This document shows, piece after piece, positions 36,814 to 46,278 of a stretch of DNA of 64,000 nucleotides; the stretch's first letter is position 1; each line of letters opens with the position of its first letter. The notes under the pieces are model-generated. The model was not told the DNA's origin, ran no database searches, and saw only the letters and a program-made list of their open reading frames with translations. The translations under genes were made by a program, and so were the position numbers. The DNA comes from Tetragenococcus osmophilus. Lineage in GTDB: Bacteria > Bacillota > Bacilli > Lactobacillales > Enterococcaceae. The stretch is taken from the NCBI RefSeq assembly GCF_003795125.1, contig NZ_CP027783.1:1798001-1862000 (forward strand), read 5' to 3'.

Positions 36814-39351
36814 ATGGGGAAAAAAAGAATATATGAACTTGCAAAAGAAATGAACAAACCGAGTAAAGAGATCGTTGAAGCAGCACAATCACTAGGATTT
36901 GACGTCAATAATCACATGGGTTCACTCTCTGAAACAGAGGAGCAAAAAGTACGTCAAAGTGTAAGTGCATCACCAAAAGACAGCCAATCATCAAATCAAA
37001 AACCAGCAGATAATAAGCAAAGCACTAAAGAAAAGAAATTTCAAACGCAAAGAAACAACCCTAAATTTCAAAATCGTCAAAAACAAGCTACTCGTTCAAC
37101 AAAAGCTGGGCAACAAAACCAACCGCAAGGCAAACAAAAATCCCAAGAAGCAAAAAGTAGCTCTGCTCAAACAAGCGGCAGTGGCCAAGTAAGCCAGTCA
37201 AATAAACAACAAAATGTACAAGCTAAGCAACAAGCTGCGCAATCCAGTGAACAAAAACAACGCTCGGACCAAGCGCAAAAACGTCCGCAAAAACAAGAGG
37301 CAACCAATAAAACTGTGGAAAAAAGCCAACCTCAAAGGACTGCTAAGGTACAAGCAACCGAACAACCTAAGCAGCAAGCTAAAAAAGGTCCAGAAAATAA
37401 AGGGAAACAACAAAGTAGTAGCAACGAGCAACGTAAAAATCGTAACCGCAATAATAATGAAAATAAAAATAATAACTTCAATAATAAAAATCGGAATAAG
37501 CCAAACAAAAAAGGGAAAAAAGGTAAGCAACAGCAACAACAACAAACCAAAAAACCTGCAGCTTCCCAACGTAAATTCCATGAATTGCCTGAAGTATTAG
37601 AATATACAGAAGGAATGAATGTAGCGGAAATTGCTAAGAAAATTCGTCGGGAACCCGCGGAAATTATCAAAAAATTATTTATGCTTGGTGTTATGGTTAA
37701 CCAAAATCAACCCCTTGATAAAGATACAATTGAAGTCTTGGCTGAAGACTATGGGATTAAAGCTGAAGAAAAAGTTGAAGTGGATATTGCAGATATCGAT
37801 AAATTCTTTGAATCAGAAGAAGTTAATGAAGAAAATCTTGTTCCGCGTCCACCTGTAGTTACGATCATGGGGCACGTTGACCACGGAAAAACGACTTTAC
37901 TCGATAATTTACGTCATTCTCGCGTGACTAGCGGAGAAGCTGGCGGGATTACACAACATATCGGTGCTTATCAATTGAACATCGATGATAAACCAATTAC
38001 TTTCTTGGATACTCCCGGACATGCGGCTTTTACTAGTATGCGTGCAAGAGGTGCAAGTATCACAGATATTACGGTCTTAGTTGTAGCAGCTGACGATGGC
38101 GTTATGCCACAAACAGTTGAGGCTATTAATCACGCGAAAGCAGCTGAAGTACCTCTTATTGTAGCAGTCAATAAAGTTGATAAACCTGGTGCTAACCCAC
38201 AAAAAGTAATGCAAGAGTTGAGTGAGTACGAATTAGTCCCTGAAGCTTGGGGCGGTGACACGATTTTTGTAGAAATTTCAGCTAAATTTAACCAAAACAT
38301 TGAAGAATTATTAGAAATGATTTTACTGGTGGCTGAAGTTGAAGATCTAAAAGCTGATCCAACACAACGAGCTCTTGGTTCAGTCGTTGAAGCTCGACTA
38401 GATAAAGGAAAAGGTCCTGTGGCTACCTTATTGGTACAACAAGGAACATTACAAGTTGGCGACCCTATTGTTGTAGGAAATAATTATGGTCGTGTCCGTG
38501 TAATGACGAACGATCTAGGTCGACGCGATAAATCAGCTAAACCTGCCACTCCGGTAGAAATTTCTGGTTTAAATGGTGTACCACAAGCCGGCGATCGTTT
38601 TGTTGTATTTGAAGATGAGAAAAAAGCACGGCAAGCAGGAGAAGAAAGAGCCAAACGAGCTCTAATGGAACATCGCGCTAGTAATTCACGGGTTACTTTG
38701 GATAATTTATTTGAAAGTCTTAAAGAAGGCGAATTAAAAGAAGTAAACGTAATTATTAAAGCAGATGTGCAAGGTTCGGCTGAGGCGCTTAGTGCTTCTC
38801 TACAAAAAATTGAAGTTGAAGGTGTAAAAGTAAATATTGTCCATGCTGCAGTCGGTGCGATTAATGAAAGTGATATTACATTAGCAGCTGCTAGTAACGC
38901 TATTATTATTGGCTTTAATGTAAGACCTACTGCACGTGCAAGACAACAAGCAGAAACAGAAGAAGTAGATATTCGTTTGCACCGTGTCATTTATCAAGCC
39001 ATTGATGAAATCGAAACAGCAATGCAAGGCATGCTTGATCCTGAATACGAAGAAAAAATTACTGGTCAAATGGTTGTTCGTGAAACTTATAAAGCTTCTA
39101 AAGTAGGAATCATTGCTGGTTGTTATGTAATGGAAGGTTCGATTTATCGCGATAGTGGTGTTCGTGTCATTCGTGATGGAATTGTTATCTTTGAAGGTAA
39201 ACTAGCAAGTCTGAAACGCTTTAAGGATGACGCTAAAGAAGTGAAATCTGGCTATGAATGTGGAGCTACTATTGAGAAGTATAATGATCTTAAAGTAGAC
39301 GACATTATTGAAGGTTTTGTTATGGAAGAAGTTAAACCGCAAAAATCATAA
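36814..39351 (+). CDS. infB: Translation initiation factor IF-2
   Basis: 845 residues. It brings initiator tRNA to the 30S subunit. The N-terminal IF2-N motif (~1-50) is followed by a long low-complexity region rich in Gln, Lys, Asn and Ser (~50-255) that includes runs of Asn and Gln. A second IF2-N domain (~265-310) is followed by the GTPase: [12 protein letters not shown] (G1, ~352), DTPGHAAF (G3), NKVDKPGA (G4). Domains II-IV follow. The linker is unusually rich in Q, K and N compared with the rest of the window's genes, but is in frame throughout. Confidence 0.97.
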   Translation: MGKKRIYELAKEMNKPSKEIVEAAQSLGFDVNNHMGSLSETEEQKVRQSVSASPKDSQSSNQKPADNKQSTKEKKFQTQRNNPKFQNRQKQATRSTKAGQQNQPQGKQKSQEAKSSSAQTSGSGQVSQSNKQQNVQAKQQAAQSSEQKQRSDQAQKRPQKQEATNKTVEKSQPQRTAKVQATEQPKQQAKKGPENKGKQQSSSNEQRKNRNRNNNENKNNNFNNKNRNKPNKKGKKGKQQQQQQTKKPAASQRKFHELPEVLEYTEGMNVAEIAKKIRREPAEIIKKLFMLGVMVNQNQPLDKDTIEVLAEDYGIKAEEKVEVDIADIDKFFESEEVNEENLVPRPPVVTIMGHVDHGKTTLLDNLRHSRVTSGEAGGITQHIGAYQLNIDDKPITFLDTPGHAAFTSMRARGASITDITVLVVAADDGVMPQTVEAINHAKAAEVPLIVAVNKVDKPGANPQKVMQELSEYELVPEAWGGDTIFVEISAKFNQNIEELLEMILLVAEVEDLKADPTQRALGSVVEARLDKGKGPVATLLVQQGTLQVGDPIVVGNNYGRVRVMTNDLGRRDKSAKPATPVEISGLNGVPQAGDRFVVFEDEKKARQAGEERAKRALMEHRASNSRVTLDNLFESLKEGELKEVNVIIKADVQGSAEALSASLQKIEVEGVKVNIVHAAVGAINESDITLAAASNAIIIGFNVRPTARARQQAETEEVDIRLHRVIYQAIDEIETAMQGMLDPEYEEKITGQMVVRETYKASKVGIIAGCYVMEGSIYRDSGVRVIRDGIVIFEGKLASLKRFKDDAKEVKSGYECGATIEKYNDLKVDDIIEGFVMEEVKPQKS

Positions 39352-39381
39352 CTTTAAGTAATTGATATAGGAGGACATTTC

Positions 39382-39735
39382 ATGGCAAATTATCGAGACC
39401 GAAGAGTAGCTCAAGAAATATTAAAAGAAGTAACTCAGGTTTTACAAAAGAAAATTCGTGATCCACGAGTGCAAGGTGTAACGATAACAGATGTGGATGT
39501 TACTGGGGATTTGCAACAGGCCACCATCTATTATAGTATCTTATCTAGCGCTGATTCGGACAAAAAAGAAGCACAAGCTGGCTTAGAAAAGGCAAGTGGA
39601 CTTATTCGGCGCGAAGTAGGTCATACTTTAAGTATTTATAAAACTCCTGAGATTTTCTTTGAACTAGATGAATCACTTGAATATGGTGAAAGAATCGATG
39701 AAATGATTCGCGAGTTACATGAAAATGAAGAGTAA
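39382..39735 (+). CDS. rbfA: 30S ribosome-binding factor RbfA
   Basis: 117 residues. A cold-shock-related factor that helps maturation of the 30S subunit. The KH-like motif IRDPRVQGVTITDVDVTGDLQQA is diagnostic (by its core DPRVQGVTITDV). It begins 30 bp after infB with GGAGGA and is the last gene of the operon before a terminator. Confidence 0.96.
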   Translation: MANYRDRRVAQEILKEVTQVLQKKIRDPRVQGVTITDVDVTGDLQQATIYYSILSSADSDKKEAQAGLEKASGLIRREVGHTLSIYKTPEIFFELDESLEYGERIDEMIRELHENEE

Positions 39736-39740
39736 AAAAT

Positions 39741-39826
39741 AAACAGATATCTGATGAATGGTCTCTGAAAGCAAAGTTTATACTTTTCTTTTAGAGATCT
39801 TTACAGACGGATATCTGTTTTTTTAT
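39741..39826 (+). terminator. Long terminator after rbfA
   Basis: An 11-bp outer stem (AAACAGATATC 39741-39751 with GATATCTGTTT 39810-39820) encloses a second inner stem and is followed by a T run. Confidence 0.8.
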
Positions 39827-39970
39827 TAGCAAAGCTGTTTATAATTAGTAAAAATTTTTGTAGATATAAGACAAGGCGGCTTAGTAAGCATCTATTTGAA
39901 AAGCATTTTACCCATCTTATGTTTTTTATAAAGGTTATGTTATACTATTAAGGATGAAAAAGGAGAGACT

Positions 39971-40897
39971 ATGAACGGAATTTTACCTCTATGGAAAGAA
40001 CGTGGTATGACAAGTCATGACTGCGTGTCGAAATTAAGAAAGATTTTACATACAAAAAAGGTTGGGCATGGAGGCACGCTTGATCCAGATGTTGATGGTA
40101 TATTACCCATTTGTATCGGGAAAGCGACAAAAGTGATTGAGTTTTTAACTGACTCCGGTAAGGAATATGAAGGAGAAATTACTTTAGGCTACGCTACAAC
40201 CACTGAAGATGCTTCAGGAGAGGTTATTCAACAAGATGCCATCAAATCTCCTTTTACAAAGGAGGCTATTGATCATGCCATGCAAACTCTGGTCGGTGAA
40301 ATCACTCAAATTCCTCCAATGTATTCAGCTGTTAAGGTCAATGGTAAACGGTTATATGAATACGCTAGACAAGGAGAAGTCGTAGAGCGTCCTCAACGTC
40401 TAGTAAAGATTGATTCTTTTACTCGTATAGATGAGCCCTTTTATAATGAAAATAAACAACTACAATCTTGGCGTTTTAAAGTAGCTTGTCAAAAAGGGAC
40501 TTATGTACGGACTTTAGCTGTAGATACAGGAAAGGCACTTGGTGTTAGTGCGCATATGTCTGATTTAACTCGTACCAAAAGCGCTAGTTTTACGACCAAA
40601 CAAGCGGTAACACTAGAGCAAGTAAAGACAGCAATGGAAAATGGAAGAATTGAAGACGTTTTGTTTCCTATTGAATACGGAGTTCAGCGCTTTCCAAGAA
40701 TAGACATTTCTGATGAGTTATGGCAAAAGGTAAGAAATGGTATGCGTTTGCCTTATCAAGCATTCCAATTAACAGAAATGCCTACAAACCCTATAGCTGT
40801 TTTTTATCAAAATCAGGTAGTTAGTTTGTATGAACCAAATAAAAATGAAAAAGATGGTTTGAAGCCATTAAAAGTACTACAGAACGAGGTTAGTTAG
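39971..40897 (+). CDS. truB: tRNA pseudouridine(55) synthase
   Basis: 308 residues. It makes pseudouridine 55 in the T-loop of tRNAs. The catalytic GHGGTLDPDVDGILPICIG motif (~36-54) has the active Asp in GTLDPD. A C-terminal PUA-like region follows. The gene has its own start region after the rbfA terminator with TATACT about 24 bp before its Shine-Dalgarno, and runs into ribF with a 14-bp gap. Confidence 0.96.
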   Translation: MNGILPLWKERGMTSHDCVSKLRKILHTKKVGHGGTLDPDVDGILPICIGKATKVIEFLTDSGKEYEGEITLGYATTTEDASGEVIQQDAIKSPFTKEAIDHAMQTLVGEITQIPPMYSAVKVNGKRLYEYARQGEVVERPQRLVKIDSFTRIDEPFYNENKQLQSWRFKVACQKGTYVRTLAVDTGKALGVSAHMSDLTRTKSASFTTKQAVTLEQVKTAMENGRIEDVLFPIEYGVQRFPRIDISDELWQKVRNGMRLPYQAFQLTEMPTNPIAVFYQNQVVSLYEPNKNEKDGLKPLKVLQNEVS

Positions 40898-40911
40898 GAG
40901 ATTAAGGTTTT

Positions 40912-41859
40912 ATGGAAGTCATTGAATTACGCCATCCTTATACAGATGAAATCATTCCTAAAGAGGATGTTGTTTTAGTATTAGGTTTTTTTGATGGTGT
41001 GCATAAAGGACATCAAAAGGTCATTGAAACTGGAAGAAAGATTGCCAACAAGCAAGGCTTAAAATTGGCAGTAATGACATTTAATCAACATCCTTCAATT
41101 GTTTTTAAAAAAACGGATCCCAATGAGGTAAAGTATTTAACGAATTTAGAGCAAAAGGAACAATTAATGCGTCAGTTAGGCGTAGATTATTTATATATCG
41201 TTGAATTTACTTCATTATTTGCTCAATTGGGTCCTCAGGATTTTGTGGATCAGTACATTATTGACTTACATGCAAAATATGCTGTTGCAGGCTTTGATTA
41301 TACTTATGGGCTCAAAGACGTGGCAAATATGCAACGGCTACCAGGATATGCTAAAGGTCGTTTTGAAGTAGTAACAGTTTCCAAAAAAACCCAAGACAGT
41401 GACAAAATTAGTTCGACACGTATTAGAAAATGTTTAGATCAAGGGGATATGGAGAAAGCTGCGGAATTACTAGGGTATACTTATGAAATCGACGGAACTG
41501 TAGTGCATGGTGATGCTAGAGGACGTATTTTAGGGTTTCCTACAGCAAATATTAAAACTGATAATAATACACGTTTACCTAAAGAAGGCGTATATGCTTC
41601 AGAAATTAAAATAGGGGAAAAATGGTACCCTGCGATGGGATCAATTGGTCACAATGATACTTTCGAACAAGGCAGGCAGTTAACCGTTGAAGTATATATT
41701 TTAGACTTCGCACAAGATGTTTATGGTGAACAGGTCAGTGTGCGATGGAGCCATCTTTTAAGAGACCAGGTAGCGTTTAATAGCGCAGACGAATTAGTCC
41801 AACAGCTAAAAAAAGATGAAGAAGAAACACGTCGTTATTTTGCAGCGATGAAAAATTAA
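40912..41859 (+). CDS. ribF: Bifunctional riboflavin kinase/FAD synthetase
   Basis: 315 residues. It converts riboflavin to FMN and FMN to FAD. The N-terminal FAD synthetase domain has GFFDGVHKGHQKVIE (~25-39) and the ISSTRIRKCLD motif (~163-173). The C-terminal flavokinase domain has GFPTANI (~205-211). It is downstream of truB and partners in a common bacterial order. Confidence 0.96.
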   Translation: MEVIELRHPYTDEIIPKEDVVLVLGFFDGVHKGHQKVIETGRKIANKQGLKLAVMTFNQHPSIVFKKTDPNEVKYLTNLEQKEQLMRQLGVDYLYIVEFTSLFAQLGPQDFVDQYIIDLHAKYAVAGFDYTYGLKDVANMQRLPGYAKGRFEVVTVSKKTQDSDKISSTRIRKCLDQGDMEKAAELLGYTYEIDGTVVHGDARGRILGFPTANIKTDNNTRLPKEGVYASEIKIGEKWYPAMGSIGHNDTFEQGRQLTVEVYILDFAQDVYGEQVSVRWSHLLRDQVAFNSADELVQQLKKDEEETRRYFAAMKN

Positions 41860-41980
41860 GAGCGTTAAATGAAGATTTTTGTAATTTAGGATGTATGAAG
41901 CACATAAGAATATAAAAATAATGCGCTTAGCTTGTAAATCAATATGTGGAAATTAAATAAACACAATTATTCGTAAAAAA

Positions 41981-42017
41981 GAGGCAACAAAAGCTGGTTT
42001 AAAGCTTCTGTTGCCTC
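41981..42017. terminator. Bidirectional terminator after ribF
   Basis: Arms GAGGCAACAAAAGCT (41981-41995) and AGCTTCTGTTGCCTC (42003-42017) pair with one mismatch, and A and T runs flank them. It serves ribF and the convergent small gene. Confidence 0.85.
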
Positions 42018-42022
42018 TTTCT

Positions 42023-42265
42023 TTATTCAGGTGACTTTTCATCCTCAATTACTTGTTTTATTTGAAACTTGGTTGCTTGATCGTTTTTGTCATCAGCATC
42101 AGAAAAATCAAATAATAAATACTCCCCGCTGTTATCTTGGACGACAACTAATTTATTATCGAGACCTCGCTTGTCTTTTTCGATCTGTACTTTCTTCATC
42201 ATTTCTTCTTGGTCGACGTCAGATGTTAAAGCATTGCCGCGATTAAAAAAGATGTTTTCTTCCAT
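42023..42265 (-). CDS. Small hydrophilic protein of unknown function
   Basis: About 80 residues, not recognised. Very charged, with no membrane segment; the middle (KLVVVQDNSGEYLLFDFSDADDK) could form two or three strands, and the ends look helical. I choose ATG 42265 because AAAGGGG is 9 bp before it, while the in-frame ATG at 42274 directly abuts that site. It lies alone between ribF and lemA. The acidic character may reflect salt adaptation. Confidence 0.6.
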   Translation of the reverse strand: MEENIFFNRGNALTSDVDQEEMMKKVQIEKDKRGLDNKLVVVQDNSGEYLLFDFSDADDKNDQATKFQIKQVIEDEKSPE

Positions 42266-42419
42266 GATCGACATCCCCTTTGTTTGTTATTAAGTATTAT
42301 CTTAAGCCTAAGACATAAAGAGCGTCTTGTCAAAATATATCCCGCGGTTGTTTTTGTGGTAGCTGTTATTTTATGGTAAAATAAAATGTGAAAGACTCAC
42401 AAGGAAGGTGACAAAAAAA

Positions 42420-43010
42420 GTGGATAAAAGAAATCGTAATCTATTATTACTAATTATTGGCGTAGTTATCGCTATTATTGTCGTTCCGACTGCTTTAACG
42501 TATAATCGGCTGATTTCTGCTGAAAATGATGTGGACGCCAATTGGTCACAGGTTGAAAATGTGATGCAAAGAAGGGCTGATCTTGTGCCTAATTTAGTTG
42601 ATTCAGTGCAAGGGAGCATGAATCAAGAACAAGAAATTTTTGGCAATATTGCTGAAGCTAGACAAGCTTATAATGAGGCAAACACGCCTGAAGAAACAGT
42701 AGAAGCTAACGATGAATTATCAGGAGAACTATCAACTATGGTTAATGTCATTAGAGAAGATTATCCAGAACTTGAGTCAAATGATAATGTGCAAACATTA
42801 ATGTCACAACTTGAAGGCACAGAAAATCGCATTTCAACAGAACGTAGACGTTATATTCAATCAGTTAATGAATATAACCAATTACTTGTTCGTTTCCCTA
42901 ATAATTTGGTTGCTAATTTATTTAACTTTGAGAGAAAGGACAACTTTGAAGCAGAAGAAGGTGCTCAAGAAGTTCCCGAGGTCGATTTTGATATTGATAC
43001 AAGTGAATAA
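42420..43010 (+). CDS. LemA family protein
   Basis: About 196 residues. One N-terminal membrane segment (~8-28) and an extracytoplasmic helical LemA domain (~30-180) with ENDVDANWSQVENVMQRRADLVPNL, the family signature (core NWSQVENVMQRR). The role is not known beyond membrane association. GTG 42420 is chosen; GGAAGG is 11 bp upstream, while the in-frame GTG at 42408 overlaps that site. It is followed 14 bp later by a TPM-domain gene, a common pairing. Confidence 0.88.
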   Translation: MDKRNRNLLLLIIGVVIAIIVVPTALTYNRLISAENDVDANWSQVENVMQRRADLVPNLVDSVQGSMNQEQEIFGNIAEARQAYNEANTPEETVEANDELSGELSTMVNVIREDYPELESNDNVQTLMSQLEGTENRISTERRRYIQSVNEYNQLLVRFPNNLVANLFNFERKDNFEAEEGAQEVPEVDFDIDTSE

Positions 43011-43024
43011 AGGGGGCTTTTTAA

Positions 43025-44344
43025 ATGAAAGAGGTTAATGAGTCGCAGCTAAAGAAAAATACTGTCCAAAATATTCATAAGTATTATCAGCGATTTAAGC
43101 GACTAAATAGCGTTTATGTTGTGATATGTAGCTTGCTTTTATTACTTGCCTTAGCGTTCTTTGTTTTTGGAATTCCTCTATTGAACCAACAAAAAAATGC
43201 GACAGAACAATATTATAATACACAAATTGACCGTTTACAGATGCAAAGAGAAGAAAAAGAGGAACAGATCGATGCGCAAAATACAACTTCCTTTGAAGAG
43301 AATCTACAAGATCAAAAAGAGCAGTACGAGGATGAATATAACCCACAATCGGATTATTATGAGGCAGATATAGGAAATAATTCGATTGCAATTGACCGTA
43401 ATAATATATTTGTTTCAGATAATGCAGGTATTTTATCTAATGAGGTTAAAGAACAAGTTTATCAATTAAACCGTCAATTAGACGAAAATGCTAACGGTGC
43501 ACAATTTATGGTAGTTACCCTCGATCAACTACCAGAAGGTGAAGATATTGAGGCCTACGCAACGGATATATTTAATACATTAGGTATAGGAAACGACGAA
43601 GAAGATAATGGTGTGTTGTACTTGATGTCGGTTTCTGAGCAAGAATCTAGGCTAGAGGTCGGTTATGGTTTTGAAGGAATTTTAACTGATGCCAATAGTC
43701 AAGAAATTCTAGATGATAATGAAGTAGTCGAAGATTATCAGGATGAAAATTATTCAGAAGGGGTCAGTACAACAACCGATCTTGTGGCAAATTATATTAA
43801 TTCAAAAACGCCTTATGAAGATAGCCAAATAAATGAATATGAGCGCCGACAAGAACATTTACCTTTTGTTTTCTTTCTACCTATTATTATTGCGGTTATT
43901 CTATTTATTTTAGTTCTCTTGTATTTCATCGGGATAATAAGAACTAGAAGATGGATTAAAAAAGATTATAAGGAGTTTTCTAGTCTCATTGCAAATGGTC
44001 AGCTGTCAAATGATCAAGCAAACGAAAAGCTAAAGAAACTGAGTCTATATGCTTTACTTTTTTATGGGATGGTTTATTGGCAAACTTATCGGCATGTGCT
44101 AAAAAATAGAGATATTGGACGTCTTTTAAATAAGTATCCATCGGGCCGGAAAATAGGACGCCGTGTATTAGTAGGAGATACTTTGTATGATTATCGCGGG
44201 CTAATTTTAACTGCTCATTATGCTTCTTCTGCTTACAATCCACGTTCTTCTAAAGGACGTGGCGGTGGTTTCGGCGGCGGATTTGGCGGAGGTTCATTTG
44301 GAGGCGGCGCTTCTGGCGGCGGTGGTGCTTCAGGAGGCTGGTAA
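43025..44344 (+). CDS. TPM domain (YgcG-like) membrane protein
   Basis: 439 residues. The N-terminal cytoplasmic part is followed by a membrane segment (~35-55), a charged coiled stretch (~60-115), a TPM domain (~128-250; SDNAGILSNEVKEQVYQL core and GVLYLMSVSEQESRLEVGYG), a second membrane segment (~280-303), a cytoplasmic region, and a Gly/Ser tail (GGGFGGGFGGG, ~415-439). TPM proteins are extracytoplasmic and often travel with LemA, as here. Function is uncertain (envelope or phosphatase-like). Confidence 0.87.
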   Translation: MKEVNESQLKKNTVQNIHKYYQRFKRLNSVYVVICSLLLLLALAFFVFGIPLLNQQKNATEQYYNTQIDRLQMQREEKEEQIDAQNTTSFEENLQDQKEQYEDEYNPQSDYYEADIGNNSIAIDRNNIFVSDNAGILSNEVKEQVYQLNRQLDENANGAQFMVVTLDQLPEGEDIEAYATDIFNTLGIGNDEEDNGVLYLMSVSEQESRLEVGYGFEGILTDANSQEILDDNEVVEDYQDENYSEGVSTTTDLVANYINSKTPYEDSQINEYERRQEHLPFVFFLPIIIAVILFILVLLYFIGIIRTRRWIKKDYKEFSSLIANGQLSNDQANEKLKKLSLYALLFYGMVYWQTYRHVLKNRDIGRLLNKYPSGRKIGRRVLVGDTLYDYRGLILTAHYASSAYNPRSSKGRGGGFGGGFGGGSFGGGASGGGGASGGW

Positions 44345-44437
44345 TTTTTTCCATATATTAGGAAATTAATGAAAAACTTAGATTAAGGTTGTAAAATACT
44401 GGCACAATAAGTAATAAAAGAAATAATGTAGATGAAA

Positions 44438-44464
44438 TTAGCACTCTAACATAATGAGTGCTAA
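44438..44464. promoter_or_regulatory. CIRCE element 1
   Basis: TTAGCACTC and GAGTGCTAA with a 9-bp gap: a perfect HrcA operator. It is followed by seven T, so it also reads as a terminator of the TPM gene. Confidence 0.93.
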
Positions 44465-44482
44465 TTTTTTTAGCTTTTCCCC

Positions 44483-44510
44483 TTGACTTCTTTTGGATTT
44501 ATGTTATATT
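44483..44510 (+). promoter_or_regulatory. hrcA operon promoter
   Basis: TTGACT (44483-44488) and TATATT (44505-44510), 16 bp apart, located between the two CIRCE elements. Confidence 0.7.
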
Positions 44511-44520
44511 AATAATTGTG

Positions 44521-44547
44521 TTAGCACTTAGAGATAAGGAGTGCTAA
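44521..44547. promoter_or_regulatory. CIRCE element 2
   Basis: TTAGCACTT and GAGTGCTAA with a 9-bp gap, one base from the perfect operator, 17 bp before hrcA. Confidence 0.93.
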
Positions 44548-44563
44548 TTAGAAGGTGATAAAT

Positions 44564-45604
44564 TTGTTGACACAAAGACAAGATGATATCTTGCATCTGA
44601 TTATTCATAATTATACAAATTTAGGAAAGCCAATTGGATCTAAAACGCTGATGGAAGAAGGGATCGCAGCTAGCTCAGCCACGATTAGAAATGAGATGAA
44701 GACTTTAGAAGAGTATGGGCTTATGATAAAGACACATTCCTCTTCAGGTCGCATTCCTTCGTTAAAAGGTTATCGTTACTATGTTGACCATTTATTAGAG
44801 CCGGAAAGATTAAAGCAAAGCGAGGTCGACGCGATCCGTGAAGCTTTTGGAAGAGATTTTCATGAGATTAACGATATTATCGAACAATCAGCCGAAATTC
44901 TTTCGCAATTGACAAGCTATACAGCTCTATCAATTGGTCCGGATGTGAGAAATAGAAAGTTAACAGGTTTCAAAATGGTTCCGTTAAATAATCGGCAAGT
45001 GATCGCAATCATTGTAACGGATAAAGGAAATGTGGAAAATCAAGTCTTTTCGATCCCTCGAAATGTAGATAGCGACGATCTTGAAAAAATAGTACAGATC
45101 ATCAATGATAAACTAATTGATGAACCTTTGCTGACCGTTTATCAACGCTTACGGACTGAGATTCCAATGATTCTTCATAAGTATTTTCAAACCACAGAAG
45201 GAATTCTTGAATTATTCAACAATATGTTGAGTGAGGCTTTTGAAGAAAAGATTTTTGTTGGTGGTCAAATGAATCTATTAAATTCCGATCAAATTCAAGA
45301 TGTCGATCAGTTTAAAGCGATGTATTTATTTATGGAAAACTCACAACGATTGAATGAACTATTGAGCGCAAAAGATCAACCAATCCAAGTACGAATCGGT
45401 TCAGAATTAGGAAACGATTTGTTAAGCGGTATGAGTTTAATCCAAGCTAATTATGAAATTCAAGGTCATGGCAATGGTACAATTGCCATTTTGGGATCGG
45501 CTAGCATGCCGTATTCGAAAATGTTCAGCTTACTCGATGTATTTCGTAAAGAATTAGCAGGAACATTAAATGATTATTATCGTTCGATTGATTCATTCGG
45601 ATAA
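44564..45604 (+). CDS. hrcA: Heat-inducible transcription repressor HrcA
   Basis: 346 residues. HrcA binds CIRCE and represses chaperone genes until heat stress. N-terminal winged helix (~1-70) with SSATIRNEMKTLEEYGLMIKTHSSSGRIPS core; a GAF-like domain follows. TTG 44564 is chosen since the protein then begins MLTQRQ as in relatives, with AAGGTG upstream; the GTG at 44555 overlaps that site. Two CIRCE elements lie in its promoter region, indicating autoregulation. Confidence 0.94.
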   Translation: MLTQRQDDILHLIIHNYTNLGKPIGSKTLMEEGIAASSATIRNEMKTLEEYGLMIKTHSSSGRIPSLKGYRYYVDHLLEPERLKQSEVDAIREAFGRDFHEINDIIEQSAEILSQLTSYTALSIGPDVRNRKLTGFKMVPLNNRQVIAIIVTDKGNVENQVFSIPRNVDSDDLEKIVQIINDKLIDEPLLTVYQRLRTEIPMILHKYFQTTEGILELFNNMLSEAFEEKIFVGGQMNLLNSDQIQDVDQFKAMYLFMENSQRLNELLSAKDQPIQVRIGSELGNDLLSGMSLIQANYEIQGHGNGTIAILGSASMPYSKMFSLLDVFRKELAGTLNDYYRSIDSFG

Positions 45605-45649
45605 TCCGCGTGAATTGTCAACTACTTATATAGAAGGGATGTTAGATCA

Positions 45650-46225
45650 TTGTCTGATAAAGAAAAAAATTCAGAAGAAGTAGAAGAAACGTTTTCTACT
45701 GAGTCTGGGGAAAATGAAACAACGACAGATGAAGAAACAGTAGAAGAAATAAATGAAGAAGATGTACAACCTGTTTCTGAAGTTGAGGATTTAAAGGCTC
45801 AACTTAGTGAAATGGAAGATAAATATCTTCGTGCTTCTGCTGAAATTACGAATATGAATAATCGTTTTCGTAATGAACAAGAAACGCTACAAAAATACCG
45901 TTCACAAGATTTAGGCAAAAAGTTACTTCCAGCGCTTGATAATTTGGAACGGGCTGTAGCAACTGAAGTTGAAGGCGAGCAAAACGAAAACTTGAAAAAG
46001 GGCGTAGAAATGACCTTAGAAAGTTTACGTTCAGCGATGCAAGAAGAAGGAATTGAAGAGATTTCGGCTCAAGGCGAAATATTTGATCCTACGATGCATC
46101 AAGCTGTACAATCAGTTCCGGCGACAGAAGATCAACCAGCAGAAACTGTGGTTCAAGTTTTACAAAAAGGTTATAAGCTTTATGACCGTGTACTTCGAGC
46201 TAGTATGGTTGTTGTCGCACAATAA
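45650..46225 (+). CDS. grpE: Nucleotide exchange factor GrpE
   Basis: 191 residues. It releases ADP from DnaK. A long acidic N-terminus (~1-45, rich in Glu and Thr) is followed by the coiled coil (~45-110) and the beta domain with FDPTMHQAVQ (~145-154) and the C-terminal GYKLYDRVLRASMVVV. The start is TTG 45650 behind AGAAGG. It lies 45 bp after hrcA in the heat-shock operon. Confidence 0.95.
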   Translation: MSDKEKNSEEVEETFSTESGENETTTDEETVEEINEEDVQPVSEVEDLKAQLSEMEDKYLRASAEITNMNNRFRNEQETLQKYRSQDLGKKLLPALDNLERAVATEVEGEQNENLKKGVEMTLESLRSAMQEEGIEEISAQGEIFDPTMHQAVQSVPATEDQPAETVVQVLQKGYKLYDRVLRASMVVVAQ

Positions 46226-46278
46226 TTAAGATTATTTCAATATTAAATTAATAGTAAATAGATAAAGGAGATCATAAC

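Noticed and set aside
37198-37670. Hydrophobic open frames antisense to infB
   Set aside because: They mirror the Gln/Lys/Asn-rich linker of IF-2, whose complement reads as Leu/Phe codons; no ribosome site or promoter is present.
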